Source: Bacteroidales bacterium UBA6267
GTDB taxonomy: Bacteria; Bacteroidota; Bacteroidia; Bacteroidales; UBA1556
Length of the DNA stretch: 64,000 bases
Assembly: GCA_002440745.1 (NCBI GenBank)
Contig: DJVB01000049.1
Location: 130,381 to 194,380, forward strand
Reading direction: 5' to 3'
Under the pieces are notes generated by a model. That model ran no database searches and was not told where the DNA came from. It worked only from the letters and a program-made list of their open reading frames with translations. Position 1 is the first letter of the stretch. Each line of letters begins with the position of its first letter. This document shows positions 1-8,593 of the stretch, one piece after another. The translations under genes and the position numbers were made by a program.

Positions 1-1
1 T

Positions 2-529
2 TTCACCCATGGACATATTTACATCCCTCTATTTTTGATGGTTGCAAAATATTTGGTCGATTTTCTTAATAAACAGAACTTTAAACTAAAGGTGGTAAAA
101 TGGGCCTTGTTTCTTATTCTAATTTCTGACAACCTAACATGGTATCCTGGTGTTTCATTCATTATTTCCACTTATTATCCTCCGGTTTCAGTAAAAATGG
201 ATGACTCCACACGCAAAGCTTTATACTTTCTTCAGGAAAACTTCAACGATGAATACATTTTAGTTAGCAATCAAAATATCAACTATTTAGCCAGCGCATA
301 CACGCCGCTTAAACCCATATTTGGACATGATTTTAACACACCTGAAAGCGAAAAAAGAAAAGCTATCTTTAAAGAAATTACGGAATCTTTCCGTTTTCAA
401 TCGTTAGATGGTAAAAAGGTGGTTTTTGTAATTGATAAAAATAATCCGGATTTCTTAGATGCAATCACTGCCTTAAAAATCTATAAATTACGACTTCAAA
501 ACCAAGGTTATTATGTGTTTTCCAATTAG
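2..529 (+). CDS. C-terminal part of a membrane protein, possibly GT-C type (5' truncated)
   Basis: The reading frame is open to the left edge of the window, so only about the last 175 residues are seen and the real start lies outside. A hydrophobic stretch (VVKWALFLILIS) looks like the last membrane helix. It is followed by a soluble tail of about 120 residues with a GHDFNTPESEKRKAIFKEI segment. Tails with a 'GH..xTP..E.RK' pattern occur at the end of bacterial GT-C-like mannosyltransferase-type membrane proteins, so a glycosyltransferase is possible, but the catalytic part is not in view. The gene ends convergently with the LytTR regulator, with no clear terminator between them. Confidence 0.6.
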   Translation, partial: FTHGHIYIPLFLMVAKYLVDFLNKQNFKLKVVKWALFLILISDNLTWYPGVSFIISTYYPPVSVKMDDSTRKALYFLQENFNDEYILVSNQNINYLASAYTPLKPIFGHDFNTPESEKRKAIFKEITESFRFQSLDGKKVVFVIDKNNPDFLDAITALKIYKLRLQNQGYYVFSN

Positions 530-577
530 TTACTGACGGGAAAGAAAATTAACCTGAGAAATTAGTCCAACCGGATT

Positions 578-1342
578 CTACATTCTGAGCAACTCTTTGA
601 GCCGTTGTAAACCTGAACGACTTACAGGAATATCTGTGCCGCTTTTCAAACGAATGGTCGAACTCCCATCCGCATCATTTTCTAACCGACTAATGCGTTC
701 TATGCGAATAATATGCGAACGATGCACCCGAACAAAATCCGCCGAATCAAGATGTTGTTCCAAATATTTCATGGTTAAATCCTTAAGATAACGCTCTCCG
801 CTGTCGAGATGCAAAAACACATAATCATCTTGGGCTTCTATATGTTCGATTTGATTCACAGGAATAATTTCGATACGATTGTTTATTTTGACCACAATAC
901 GTTGAATTATTTCTTCCTGACCCCGAGTATATTCCAAAAGTTTGCTCATCGCTCCTTGCGTGCTATTTCCAAGTTTTAACAACTCAATAGCTTTTTGCAA
1001 AGCCTGATGGAAACGTTTCTGTGAAAAAGGTTTCAGCAAATAATCGACCGCATTCACCTCAAAAGCTTTAAGCGCGAAACTGTCGTAGGCAGTAGTGAAA
1101 ATCACCAATGGAATTGGCTCAATAAGCTCTAACATCTCGAAACCGGTCAATTTAGGCATCTGAATATCCAAAAACACCAAATCAGGATTTAAGTCTTTGA
1201 TTGCCATTGCTCCATCAAAACCATTTTCGCATTCGCACACAATCTCTACCTCCTCATAATCCATCAAAAAACTCCGAATAATCATGCGAGCGGGAGCTTC
1301 ATCATCGATAATTGCAACTTTAATATTTTGATTATGCTTCAT
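578..1342 (-). CDS. LytTR-family response regulator
   Basis: This is a two-component response regulator of 254 residues. Residues 1-125 form a receiver domain with the acidic pair D13/D14, phospho-acceptor D59 (VFLDIQMP), T83/T84 and K104 (LLKPF). Residues 150-254 form a LytTR DNA-binding domain (QIEHIEAQDDYVFLHL; FVRVHRSHIIRI). The start codon overlaps the end of the kinase gene by 11 bp, so the two are translated from one mRNA and the kinase is the obvious partner. LytTR proteins bind pairs of short direct repeats two helical turns apart, and such a pair lies upstream of this operon (3219-3248). The targets are inferred to include this operon. Confidence 0.95.
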   Translation of the reverse strand: MKHNQNIKVAIIDDEAPARMIIRSFLMDYEEVEIVCECENGFDGAMAIKDLNPDLVFLDIQMPKLTGFEMLELIEPIPLVIFTTAYDSFALKAFEVNAVDYLLKPFSQKRFHQALQKAIELLKLGNSTQGAMSKLLEYTRGQEEIIQRIVVKINNRIEIIPVNQIEHIEAQDDYVFLHLDSGERYLKDLTMKYLEQHLDSADFVRVHRSHIIRIERISRLENDADGSSTIRLKSGTDIPVSRSGLQRLKELLRM

Positions 1343-2393
1343 AAGTATTTCGGTTTAAAGGGAAAGTGAACCTCACAATAAATTGACTTTCCGTTTTTCG
1401 AAAAGAGAAATAATTAATTGAATTATAAGCAGTTTGCATCCTTAAGGCTACATTTTTCAAACCTGTGCCCGTTCCTTTTCGCGACACACCGGTAGAATCA
1501 GATAAAATGTTGGATATTTCAAGATTCAAAAAATCATCGGACATCTCAGAGTGAAAAACAATTTCGACCGGATGATTAGACTCATAAACCGCGTGTTTCA
1601 CAGCATTTTCGACAATAGGTTGCAGGATTAATGAAGGTATCTCAATCTTCAGAGAGGCATCTTCCAACCTATTAACTATAACTATTTTCTCACCAAAACG
1701 TGCCTTTTCAATCTCCAAATACAACATTATATGATCCAATTCTTCCTCAAGAGGGATGAACATTTTTTTTCCAAGCACCAAAGACCCGCGAAAAAAGTCA
1801 CTGATTTTTACTAACATCTCACGCGCTTTATGGCTATCGATCAAGAGCATTCCGGAAACGGAATTAAGACTATTAAACAAAAAATGAGGGTTGATTTGCG
1901 ATTTTAGAGCCAGCAATTCCGACTCCTTTAGTTGCGCTTGCATTTGCGACTCAAACAACTGATGATCACGAAGTTTATCTTGATAACTAAGCAAATAATA
2001 AACAGCGATAATCAGCAAATAAACCGGAAGAAAAATCAGCATCCGCCATGGAATTGTCTTTGCAAAATCCAACTCAAATTGATTGTACAAAACATTCATC
2101 AACAACATGCTAAGACCTATCCACAAAAGAAACACAACAGTCAAGGCGATTAAGTGATTGACAATCATTCGCCCAATTGGAATATCATCAGAAACTGAAA
2201 AACGAACCATCCACCACAAACTAACCAGAAATAACGCTAAAAAAATGAAGGAAAGTAAGGAATCCATAGTTGCAATCCAAGGCTCAAAGTCGTAGGCCTT
2301 TACTAATACAAAGGAGTGGATACTGCCGGGCAATATCCACCAGAAAAGATATAAAATCAACCAAGAGCTTTTAGCTACTATAGGGTTTCCCAT
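1332..2393 (-). CDS. LytS/YpdA-type sensor histidine kinase
   Basis: This is a membrane sensor kinase of 353 residues. Four hydrophobic helices fill roughly residues 8-135, and a short coiled linker follows. The His_kinase domain comes next, with the phospho-acceptor H170 in LKSQINPHFLFNSLN. The ATPase part has an N box around N263 (LQPIVENAVKHAV) and a glycine box near 307-313 (KGTGTGLKN). There is no PAS, HAMP or large periplasmic sensor domain, so the stimulus is probably sensed in the membrane or through the neighbouring LiaF-like protein. The gene begins 1 bp after the stop of that protein and overlaps the LytTR regulator gene, giving a tight three-gene operon. Confidence 0.94.
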   Translation of the reverse strand: MGNPIVAKSSWLILYLFWWILPGSIHSFVLVKAYDFEPWIATMDSLLSFIFLALFLVSLWWMVRFSVSDDIPIGRMIVNHLIALTVVFLLWIGLSMLLMNVLYNQFELDFAKTIPWRMLIFLPVYLLIIAVYYLLSYQDKLRDHQLFESQMQAQLKESELLALKSQINPHFLFNSLNSVSGMLLIDSHKAREMLVKISDFFRGSLVLGKKMFIPLEEELDHIMLYLEIEKARFGEKIVIVNRLEDASLKIEIPSLILQPIVENAVKHAVYESNHPVEIVFHSEMSDDFLNLEISNILSDSTGVSRKGTGTGLKNVALRMQTAYNSINYFSFRKTESQFIVRFTFPLNRNTYEA

Positions 2394-2394
2394 T

Positions 2395-3153
2395 TTAAAA
2401 TCTTTTCAATTCACCACCACCAAAAATAGCTGAGCCTTTGATAATCAGCACTCCTTCTGAAGGTTCATCCTGTCTGTAAATTCCTTGTTTATTGCTAAAA
2501 CCTCCCAAGATGGAATCAACTTCCACTTTAATATTCCAGGAAGAAGGAACCAAGAATTCCACCCCACCAAAGATGAAATTGACCTCCAAAACATTGGTGC
2601 CGGGAGCTAATTTACACTTGGTCAAGTCGTAAACTCCACCACCAAAGATTGCCGTAATGCGACCCCCTTTAAAATTGTCGCTTGTGACGAAATGCTCACC
2701 ACCTCCAAAAATATGATTCCCGTCAACCATATCAATATCAGATATTTCCTGATGGTGAAATTTTGTTTTAAATGATGCCCCACATTTTCCAAAACCGTTG
2801 AAAAGCACAATAATCCCTACTCCTACTAAAATGGCCGGCCAAAGAAGTTTTCCGGTGTTTACCGGTAAATCGAAATAAATCGGCGTCAGAAAAACTAATC
2901 CAACCAAAATCATCACCACGCCTCCAAACGAACCTTTTTTTCTTGTAACCAAAATCAAACCGATGCCAATAAGCAGCATTTGCCAGTTAAAAAAGTTGTG
3001 AAACAGTTCTTGGGAAAGATAGCCTGTGCGTTCTGCAATTAACAATGCCCCAGCTCCAATGAATAATAATGCGGTAAAAAATCTGCTTAAAAAAGTTCCT
3101 TGAGGAACGTGTTTTCCAGCTTTGTCTTCAAAAAATTGTTTATGATCTTTCAT
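2395..3153 (-). CDS. LiaF-like envelope-stress membrane protein
   Basis: The protein has 252 residues. Four closely spaced hydrophobic helices occupy residues 20-125. The C-terminal half is beta-rich and soluble, with repeated FGG turns (HIFGGGEHFV, AIFGGGVYDL, FIFGGVEFLV, AIFGGGELKRF). This matches the LiaF/YvqF family ('cell wall-active antibiotics response'), whose members tune two-component systems that sense cell-envelope damage. It is the first gene of an operon with a LytS-type kinase and a LytTR regulator, the setting expected for such a regulator. A -7 box and a direct repeat lie just upstream. The biochemical role in Bacteroidota is not established, and the link to the kinase is inferred from position. 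Confidence 0.85.
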   Translation of the reverse strand: MKDHKQFFEDKAGKHVPQGTFLSRFFTALLFIGAGALLIAERTGYLSQELFHNFFNWQMLLIGIGLILVTRKKGSFGGVVMILVGLVFLTPIYFDLPVNTGKLLWPAILVGVGIIVLFNGFGKCGASFKTKFHHQEISDIDMVDGNHIFGGGEHFVTSDNFKGGRITAIFGGGVYDLTKCKLAPGTNVLEVNFIFGGVEFLVPSSWNIKVEVDSILGGFSNKQGIYRQDEPSEGVLIIKGSAIFGGGELKRF

Positions 3154-3181
3154 GATTTAAAAATGCTTTAAGTTTATGCGG

Positions 3182-3189
3182 CAAAAGTA
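3182..3189 (-). promoter_or_regulatory. -7 box of the LiaF-like/LytS/LytTR operon
   Basis: TACTTTTG on the minus strand is a perfect TAnnTTTG box ending 28 nt before the first gene. No TTTG lies at the usual -33 distance (about 19 nt), which would fit a promoter that needs an activator. Confidence 0.65.
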
Positions 3190-3218
3190 GTTGGTCAAAA
3201 AGCCAAAAATATTCTTAA

Positions 3219-3248
3219 TCGGTAAACGACCAAGATAATTCGGTAAAC
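3219..3248 (-). promoter_or_regulatory. Direct repeat, probable LytTR regulator binding site
   Basis: The 9-mer GTTTACCGA occurs twice on the minus strand (3240-3248 and 3219-3227), identical and 21 bp apart start to start. They lie roughly 41-49 and 62-70 bp upstream of the predicted transcription start. LytTR proteins are known to bind two 9-bp direct repeats with a GTT core separated by about 12 bp. Both spacing and position fit an activator site for the regulator encoded by this operon. Confidence 0.6.
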
Positions 3249-3304
3249 AGTTTCAACAAAAACCTTAGAAACCCAAAAATCATTAATCGAAGGAAAATGT
3301 CGAT

Positions 3305-3757
3305 TTACCGAATCGTTTGGTACAATTTCAATTTTCTGCTTCCATAATAAATCACAGCTTTGAATTTGGCCAAAATATCTGAGCCTAAAACACCATCAAT
3401 CTCCCTATGATTCAACATGGAATATGCTATATTAACATGCTCCATTGGCAATACAACCGACTGAAAGTCAGTTAGACATATATCACCTAAGGCAAAAGTT
3501 TCAAACACCACCAAATGGCTTTCCATATCATTAGTTCCCAATCCGGTTGACTTGTGAGGCGACAATTCAAACTGAAACTCTTCACTATCAATATCTAATA
3601 GTTTCTTAACTTTCACCGCATCAAAAACGGTCTTGCTTGCTCCGGTATCGACAAGAAGAAACACCGGTTTTGCATTCACTAAAGCCTCAACAAAAAGGTG
3701 ATAGCCGCCATCTTCGATTTCGACTAAATGAATCGGCAATTCGATAATTCGACGCAT
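3305..3757 (-). CDS. Retropepsin-like aspartic protease family protein
   Basis: This is a small protein of 150 residues with one aspartic-protease lobe: D37-T38-G39 in FLLVDTGASKTVF, and a distal DGVLGSDIL segment typical of the fold. Only one DTG is present, so an active enzyme would have to be a homodimer like retropepsins. There is no signal peptide or membrane helix, so it looks cytoplasmic. It is the last gene of a minus-strand operon after wecB and the LOG-family gene, 5 bp behind the latter. The substrate is unknown. The fold assignment is firm and the activity is not shown. Confidence 0.85.
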   Translation of the reverse strand: MRRIIELPIHLVEIEDGGYHLFVEALVNAKPVFLLVDTGASKTVFDAVKVKKLLDIDSEEFQFELSPHKSTGLGTNDMESHLVVFETFALGDICLTDFQSVVLPMEHVNIAYSMLNHREIDGVLGSDILAKFKAVIYYGSRKLKLYQTIR

Positions 3758-3762
3758 CAGGC

Positions 3763-4494
3763 TTAGAAGTTAGGTTTAAGTTTATATTTCTGATAGAAGC
3801 TTTCGATGTGAGCTACGGCTTCTTCAGGACTGTCAACCAATTTGAAAATAGCCAAATCTTCTTCTTTAATATTACCTTCCTCCAACATCGACTTTTTAAG
3901 CCAGTCAATTAATCCTCCCCAATAGTCAACCCCAACCAAAGCAATTGGAAACCGAACCATTTTATTGGTTTGAATCAAAGTGATAGCTTCAAAAAACTCA
4001 TCTAAAGTTCCAAAACCACCGGGCATGGTGATATATCCTTGCGAATACTTCATAAACATCAGCTTACGAACAAAGAAATAGTTGAAAGTCATCAATTTAT
4101 CCGGATCTATAAAAGGGTTTGCCGATTGTTCAAAAGGCAGGTCGATATTCAAACCAACAGATTTACCTCCGGAAAAATGAGCTCCTTTATTACCTGCTTC
4201 CATTATTCCCGGACCACCACCTGTGATTACACCAAAACCACGTTTAGTGAGCAAATAAGCAATTTCTTCTGCCATCTTATAATACTTATTGTCGGGCTTT
4301 GTGCGGGCAGAGCCAAAAATTGTAACGCAAGGACCAATTTTCGATAGGTTCTCAAATCCTTCCACCATTTCCGACATCACCTTAAACACCGCCCAACTGT
4401 CGTGAGTCTTGGTTTCGTGCCACGATTTAGGATTAAAAGCTTCTTTGAGTTTTGCGCGCAAACGCACATCATGCTCGTTAAATTCGATTGACAT
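3763..4494 (-). CDS. LOG-family phosphoribohydrolase-like protein
   Basis: This 243-residue protein belongs to the LOG / TIGR00730 family. The signature motifs are GGGPGIMEAGNKGA (nucleotide-binding, around residue 95) and PGGFGTLDEFFE (around residue 158), the second being the family's active-site motif. Family members cleave the N-glycosidic bond of nucleoside 5'-monophosphates, including cytokinin ribotides. In bacteria without plant contact the real substrate is usually unknown. The N-terminal extension of about 45 residues is charged and non-membrane. It sits 9 bp after wecB and 5 bp before the retropepsin-like gene. Confidence 0.9.
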   Translation of the reverse strand: MSIEFNEHDVRLRAKLKEAFNPKSWHETKTHDSWAVFKVMSEMVEGFENLSKIGPCVTIFGSARTKPDNKYYKMAEEIAYLLTKRGFGVITGGGPGIMEAGNKGAHFSGGKSVGLNIDLPFEQSANPFIDPDKLMTFNYFFVRKLMFMKYSQGYITMPGGFGTLDEFFEAITLIQTNKMVRFPIALVGVDYWGGLIDWLKKSMLEEGNIKEEDLAIFKLVDSPEEAVAHIESFYQKYKLKPNF

Positions 4495-4503
4495 AGTTTT
4501 GTT

Positions 4504-5574
4504 TTAAAGATTATAATTTTTCAATTCTTTGATAATATTTGCCGAAGCCTGACCTTTACCATACAAGTCTTTTGAAAAGTCGATTTGATAATTTTGATTC
4601 CTAAAGGCTTCAATGATAGCATTTTTATCTGCACCGACAGTTTGATTAAAATCGTTTTCTACTAACTCAACCCACTCGGTTTCGTCTCGCAAAGTGATGC
4701 AAGGTTTGCTAAAAAAGAATGCTTCTTTCTGTAAACCTCCACTGTCGGTCATAACTAACTTACAGTTTTTCAAAAGATAAACCATCTCAAGATAACCAAT
4801 CGGATCAATTATTTTAATCCTGCTTTCATTGATTTCCAATTTATTAGCAGCCAATAATTTCTTTGTTCGCGGGTGCAAAGGCAAAACAACGGACGTTTCA
4901 TTTCCAATTTCGGCAAAAGCCTCAAAAATACTTCTAAGACGCTGAGGGTCATCAGTATTCTCAGCCCGATGGATGGTAGCTAACACAAATTGTGAAGGCA
5001 AATCGAACTGTGGAGCACGAGCTTTGTCAACATAAAAAAGAGCTGCATCCTGCATCACATCGCCCGACTTAATAATTTTGGTGTCGATATTTTCATAACC
5101 TTCCAACATTAGGTTATGGATAGCAGTATCGGTTGGGCAAAAGAGAATATTGGAAATGCGATCAGTCAAAATCCGATTAATCTCTTCAGGCATTTTCATA
5201 TTAAACGAGCGTAATCCGGCCTCAACATGGGCAACTTTTATATGAAGTTTTCGGGCGGCTAAGGCACCGGCGATGGTCGAATTCGTATCGCCATAAACCA
5301 AAACCCAGTCCGGTTGCTCTTTAAGCAAAACCTCCTCAATCTTTTCCATCATCTGTCCTGTCATTGCACCATGACTTAAACCATTGATATTTAGATTATA
5401 ATCTGGTTTAGGAATATTCATTTCATCGAAAAAAACATCCGACATATTTGCATCGAAATGTTGGCCTGTATGAACTATAATTTCCTGAATTTCAGAATGA
5501 TTAGCAATTTCACGACTCACAGCGGCAGCTTTTATAAACTGAGGCCTCGCTCCAACGATAGTAATTATCTTCAT
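4504..5574 (-). CDS. wecB: UDP-N-acetylglucosamine 2-epimerase (non-hydrolysing)
   Basis: The protein has 356 residues, the usual size for WecB. It converts UDP-GlcNAc to UDP-ManNAc in the cytoplasm for surface polysaccharides. It shows the N-terminal VGARPQFIKAAAV Rossmann start, HTGQHFDANMSDVFFDEM, VEAGLRSFNMKMPEEINR and the UDP-binding TDSGGLQKEAF region followed by LRDETEWVE. The gene leads a minus-strand operon and is divergent from the polysaccharide flippase, so its product probably feeds the glycan built by the 5.8-12 kb cluster. No clear -7 box was found upstream of it. Confidence 0.95.
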   Translation of the reverse strand: MKIITIVGARPQFIKAAAVSREIANHSEIQEIIVHTGQHFDANMSDVFFDEMNIPKPDYNLNINGLSHGAMTGQMMEKIEEVLLKEQPDWVLVYGDTNSTIAGALAARKLHIKVAHVEAGLRSFNMKMPEEINRILTDRISNILFCPTDTAIHNLMLEGYENIDTKIIKSGDVMQDAALFYVDKARAPQFDLPSQFVLATIHRAENTDDPQRLRSIFEAFAEIGNETSVVLPLHPRTKKLLAANKLEINESRIKIIDPIGYLEMVYLLKNCKLVMTDSGGLQKEAFFFSKPCITLRDETEWVELVENDFNQTVGADKNAIIEAFRNQNYQIDFSKDLYGKGQASANIIKELKNYNL

Positions 5575-5759
5575 TAATTGATTGTCAATTGGTTAAAATT
5601 TCTTTTCTTAAATAAATGACCTTTAAACAAAAAACCGGAGGATGAAAGTTAAAAAGTTTGGCTAATATCAATCAAAGATTTCTCCGGAATTAAAAATCAA
5701 AAATACAAAGAAAAAGCGAAGGAGAATTTGTTTTTTTCCTGACTATAAAATCAAAAAGC

Positions 5760-5767
5760 TACTTTTG
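5760..5767 (+). promoter_or_regulatory. -7 box of the polysaccharide cluster
   Basis: TACTTTTG, followed by the start of transcription near 5772. This places the flippase start at the ATG at 5792 and excludes the upstream TTG at 5765. Confidence 0.65.
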
Positions 5768-5791
5768 CACCTTATTATATATGATTGGCAA

Positions 5792-7078
5792 ATGAAGATT
5801 GGACGATTGGCAGAAGGTAGTTTTGTGAGGAATGTGGTAATCCTGATGTTCGGCTCGGGTTTGTCGCAATTGATTCCTCTGCTATTTTCTCCGGTGCTTA
5901 GTCGCCTTTTTACCACCTCTGAATTTGGAGTATTTACAGTGTTTTCAACTGTTGCAGCGTTTTTAGGCGTCTTGGCGACTTTTCGATACGACCTTGCTAT
6001 CATGCTTCCCAAGAAAAAAAGCGATGCGTTTCATTTGCTTGCTCTTTCTGTTTTTATCGCATTGATTATTTCACTCATTATTCTGATAATCACATTATTA
6101 TTCGCAAGACCGATTGGCAGATTATTGAACACCGAAGAACTAACTCCTTGGTTACCATTTCTTGCACTTAGCATCCTTCTTCTTGGCATTTCACAATCAC
6201 TAAATTTCTGGCACAACCGAAACAAATCTTATAAAGCATTGTCGGCCAACATGATATCGCAATCCACCACCACGGCGGTTGTGAGCACAGCCAATGGTTT
6301 TGCCAAAATGGATGCCGGCGGACTTATTGTAGGTAGTTTGACAGGTCAGTTGGTTTCCAGCGTTTTATATATTTTTAGATTCTTAAAAAACGACAAATTC
6401 AGGTTGAAATACATTTCACCCAGACGCATTAAATACTTAGCTAAGAAATACATAGATTATCCAAAATTCAGTTTACCGCATCGGATGGTTGACATGATTT
6501 CGATAACCGGAATTCCTTTACTGCTGATGATGATTTTTACCGAATCGGTTGTTGGACTTTATGGTTTTATGCTCCGAGTTTTAAAAGCGCCGATTGGCGT
6601 GCTTGCGGCAAGCTTGGGACAAGTCTTTTTTCAACAACTAAGCGAAAAAGTCAGTAAAAATCAATCCGTTAAAAACCTTTTCCTTAAAACAATCAAAAAT
6701 ATTGCTTTCATCACATTACCCTTTTTTGTGCTCATATTGTTATGGGGTCCAGATATTTTCGCATTGATTTTCAGTGAACAATGGCGTGAAGCCGGAGTTT
6801 ATGCACAATATTTAACACCGTGGCTATTTTTGAGTTCCATTTCGTCGCCGGTTTCTCAGTTGCCACTAACTTTAGGTTACGTTAAAGCAAATATGATTGC
6901 AGGAATTCTCAACAATTCGCTATTAATCCTAACTTTCCTCATCGCTTCCATCTTTACGGAAACGCCTCAGGAAATATTTCTGTGGGTGGGAATTGTTATG
7001 CCGATTTTTTATCTTTGTCTGATATTTTGGTTTTACAGTTTGGTAAAGAAGTATGAGAAAAGCAGGGTTTTAACTTAG
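5792..7078 (+). CDS. Polysaccharide flippase (Wzx/MATE-like)
   Basis: This is an integral inner-membrane protein of 428 residues with about 12 hydrophobic helices spread over the whole length. It starts with a short basic N-terminus and a 'FVRNVVILMFGSGLSQLIPLLFSPVLSRLF' type first helix pair typical of Wzx transporters of the MOP/MVF superfamily. These move lipid-linked oligosaccharide repeat units across the inner membrane. The start was set at the ATG at 5792 because a -7 box lies at 5760-5767. It heads a plus-strand cluster with an acetyltransferase, three glycosyltransferases and an O-antigen ligase/polymerase, which supports the role. The substrate is unknown. Confidence 0.88.
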   Translation: MKIGRLAEGSFVRNVVILMFGSGLSQLIPLLFSPVLSRLFTTSEFGVFTVFSTVAAFLGVLATFRYDLAIMLPKKKSDAFHLLALSVFIALIISLIILIITLLFARPIGRLLNTEELTPWLPFLALSILLLGISQSLNFWHNRNKSYKALSANMISQSTTTAVVSTANGFAKMDAGGLIVGSLTGQLVSSVLYIFRFLKNDKFRLKYISPRRIKYLAKKYIDYPKFSLPHRMVDMISITGIPLLLMMIFTESVVGLYGFMLRVLKAPIGVLAASLGQVFFQQLSEKVSKNQSVKNLFLKTIKNIAFITLPFFVLILLWGPDIFALIFSEQWREAGVYAQYLTPWLFLSSISSPVSQLPLTLGYVKANMIAGILNNSLLILTFLIASIFTETPQEIFLWVGIVMPIFYLCLIFWFYSLVKKYEKSRVLT

Positions 7079-7089
7079 ACATATTTTTA

Positions 7090-7097
7090 TAAATTTG
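7090..7097 (+). promoter_or_regulatory. -7 box before the acetyltransferase
   Basis: TAAATTTG matches TAnnTTTG. It is located between the flippase stop and the acetyltransferase ATG at 7116 and may be a secondary promoter for the rest of the cluster. Confidence 0.4.
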
Positions 7098-7115
7098 TCC
7101 ATTAATATTACAATA

Positions 7116-7694
7116 ATGAAACGAATCATCAGATCACTTTCTTTCAGAATCATAAGAGCATGGACCATTATGAAAGCATACCTTATCATGTATTTCTTTT
7201 CAACTCCTGCATTACTTAGATTCTTAAAAAATTCTGACAAGCGTTTCATTGCTATCATTTTACGAAGGTTTGGTGCGGATATTCAAACGCCGGTAAATTT
7301 CAACGGTCACATTATCATCGACAATGCTTCCGAATCGGAAAAACCCTTTCAAAATCTGATTATTGGTAAAAATTGCTTCATCGGAACAGGTGCTTTTTTC
7401 GACCTTCCCGGAAAAATTATCCTTGAAGAAAATGTTGTTATTAGTGCCGGAGTAAAAATATTAACACATCAAGACTGCGGCGACAGACCAATGAGCCAAT
7501 ACTATCCAAGAAAGGTTGCAGATGTGAAAATCGGCAAAAATGTGTGGATTGGATTAAACGCCATAGTTCTTGCAGGAGTTACTATTGGTGAAAACTCAGT
7601 AATTGCTGCAGGAGCGGTTATCACGAAAAATATCGAACCATTTACCGTTGTTGCAGGCAATCCGGCCAAACTAATTAAAAAGTTAACAAATTAA
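7116..7694 (+). CDS. Left-handed beta-helix acyltransferase (WcaF/NodL-like)
   Basis: The protein has 192 residues from the ATG at 7116. The N-terminal third is basic and hydrophobic and could lie on the membrane. From about residue 80 hexapeptide turns appear (LIIGKNCFIGTG, VVISAGVKI, VKIGKNVWIGLNAIVLAGVTIGENSVIAAGAVI), ending with VVAGNPAKLIKK, the hallmark of acetyltransferases in the WcaF/LbH group. The histidine in ILTHQD is the likely catalytic base. It probably O-acetylates a sugar of the glycan made by this cluster. A longer frame from TTG at 7095 is less likely because it overlaps the -7 box. Confidence 0.88.
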   Translation: MKRIIRSLSFRIIRAWTIMKAYLIMYFFSTPALLRFLKNSDKRFIAIILRRFGADIQTPVNFNGHIIIDNASESEKPFQNLIIGKNCFIGTGAFFDLPGKIILEENVVISAGVKILTHQDCGDRPMSQYYPRKVADVKIGKNVWIGLNAIVLAGVTIGENSVIAAGAVITKNIEPFTVVAGNPAKLIKKLTN

Positions 7695-7696
7695 TT

Positions 7697-8593
7697 ATGA
7701 AAGTTTTATTAATTGGACTGCCTTATTTTAGCAATTATTTAGCTGATAAACTTTCTAAAAATTTTCCTAAGGACACGTTTATTTCATTGAATACTTATTA
7801 CTCAAAAAAAGACAAGATACTATTTTTCAAACACTTATCAAAAGCTGATGTTATCCATTCAATTAATGGGTCTATTAGTAAGAGCACAGCTATTTTGCTC
7901 GCAGTTCTTTTAAGAAAAAAAGTTGTAATGCACTGGGTAGGTACTGATTTGATACAAGCAGAAATGGATTATTCCAATAAGAAAACCAATTCAACATTAA
8001 TTTCTAGACCAATACATTTAACAGACACGCCATGGTTTATCCATCGTCTCGAAAAAGTAGGCATTAAAAATCCAAAGTTTATCCCTCTCAAAGGTATGGA
8101 AAAATGTAACACAACTCCAAAATTCCCAGAAAAATTTGCAGTGCTATGTTACATTCCTGAAAACAGAGCTGAGTTTTACGGTATTGATATGGCAATAAAA
8201 ATAGCAACAAAACTACCTGATATTAAATTCAACTGGGTAGGAATGTCTAATTGGAAACACGACCTTCCAAAAAATGTACATTTACATGGTTGGGTTTCAA
8301 ACATCTCAAAATACATTGATGATTCTGTTGTTTGTCTTAGGATGCCAAAATCTGACGGATTATCCTTTTTTGTATTAGAAAGCCTCTCTAAAGGTAGATA
8401 TGTAGCTTATAATCAACCATTTGAATACAGTAATTATTGTGACTCTTTGGAGGATTTTGTATCGTTTATTTCTGAAAAAAAGACAGAATTTGATGCGAAA
8501 ATCCTAACCCCTGATGAAGCAAAATCAAAAATTATTCAAGAAATTTTTGATGAGAATATGGTTTTTAATCAACTCAGAGACATATATTTATGA
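7697..8593 (+). CDS. GT-B-type glycosyltransferase (divergent)
   Basis: The protein has 298 residues and no membrane helices. The N-terminal half is Rossmann-like (MKVLLIGLPYFSNYLA; ADVIHSINGS). The C-terminal half carries a shortened GT4-like donor site (SDGLSFFVLESLSKGRYVAYNQPF), where the usual E-x7-E motif is degenerate. It begins 2 bp after the acetyltransferase and overlaps the next gene by 4 bp (ATGA), so the three glycosyltransferases are translationally coupled. Its codons look more AT-rich than those of flanking housekeeping genes, as is common in variable polysaccharide loci. Donor and acceptor are unknown. Confidence 0.75.
   Translation: MKVLLIGLPYFSNYLADKLSKNFPKDTFISLNTYYSKKDKILFFKHLSKADVIHSINGSISKSTAILLAVLLRKKVVMHWVGTDLIQAEMDYSNKKTNSTLISRPIHLTDTPWFIHRLEKVGIKNPKFIPLKGMEKCNTTPKFPEKFAVLCYIPENRAEFYGIDMAIKIATKLPDIKFNWVGMSNWKHDLPKNVHLHGWVSNISKYIDDSVVCLRMPKSDGLSFFVLESLSKGRYVAYNQPFEYSNYCDSLEDFVSFISEKKTEFDAKILTPDEAKSKIIQEIFDENMVFNQLRDIYL

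Noticed and set aside
3301..3315. Third LytTR half-site (TTTACCGA on the plus strand)
   Set aside because: It lies at the end of the retropepsin-like gene, in the opposite orientation and 50 bp off the repeat phase.
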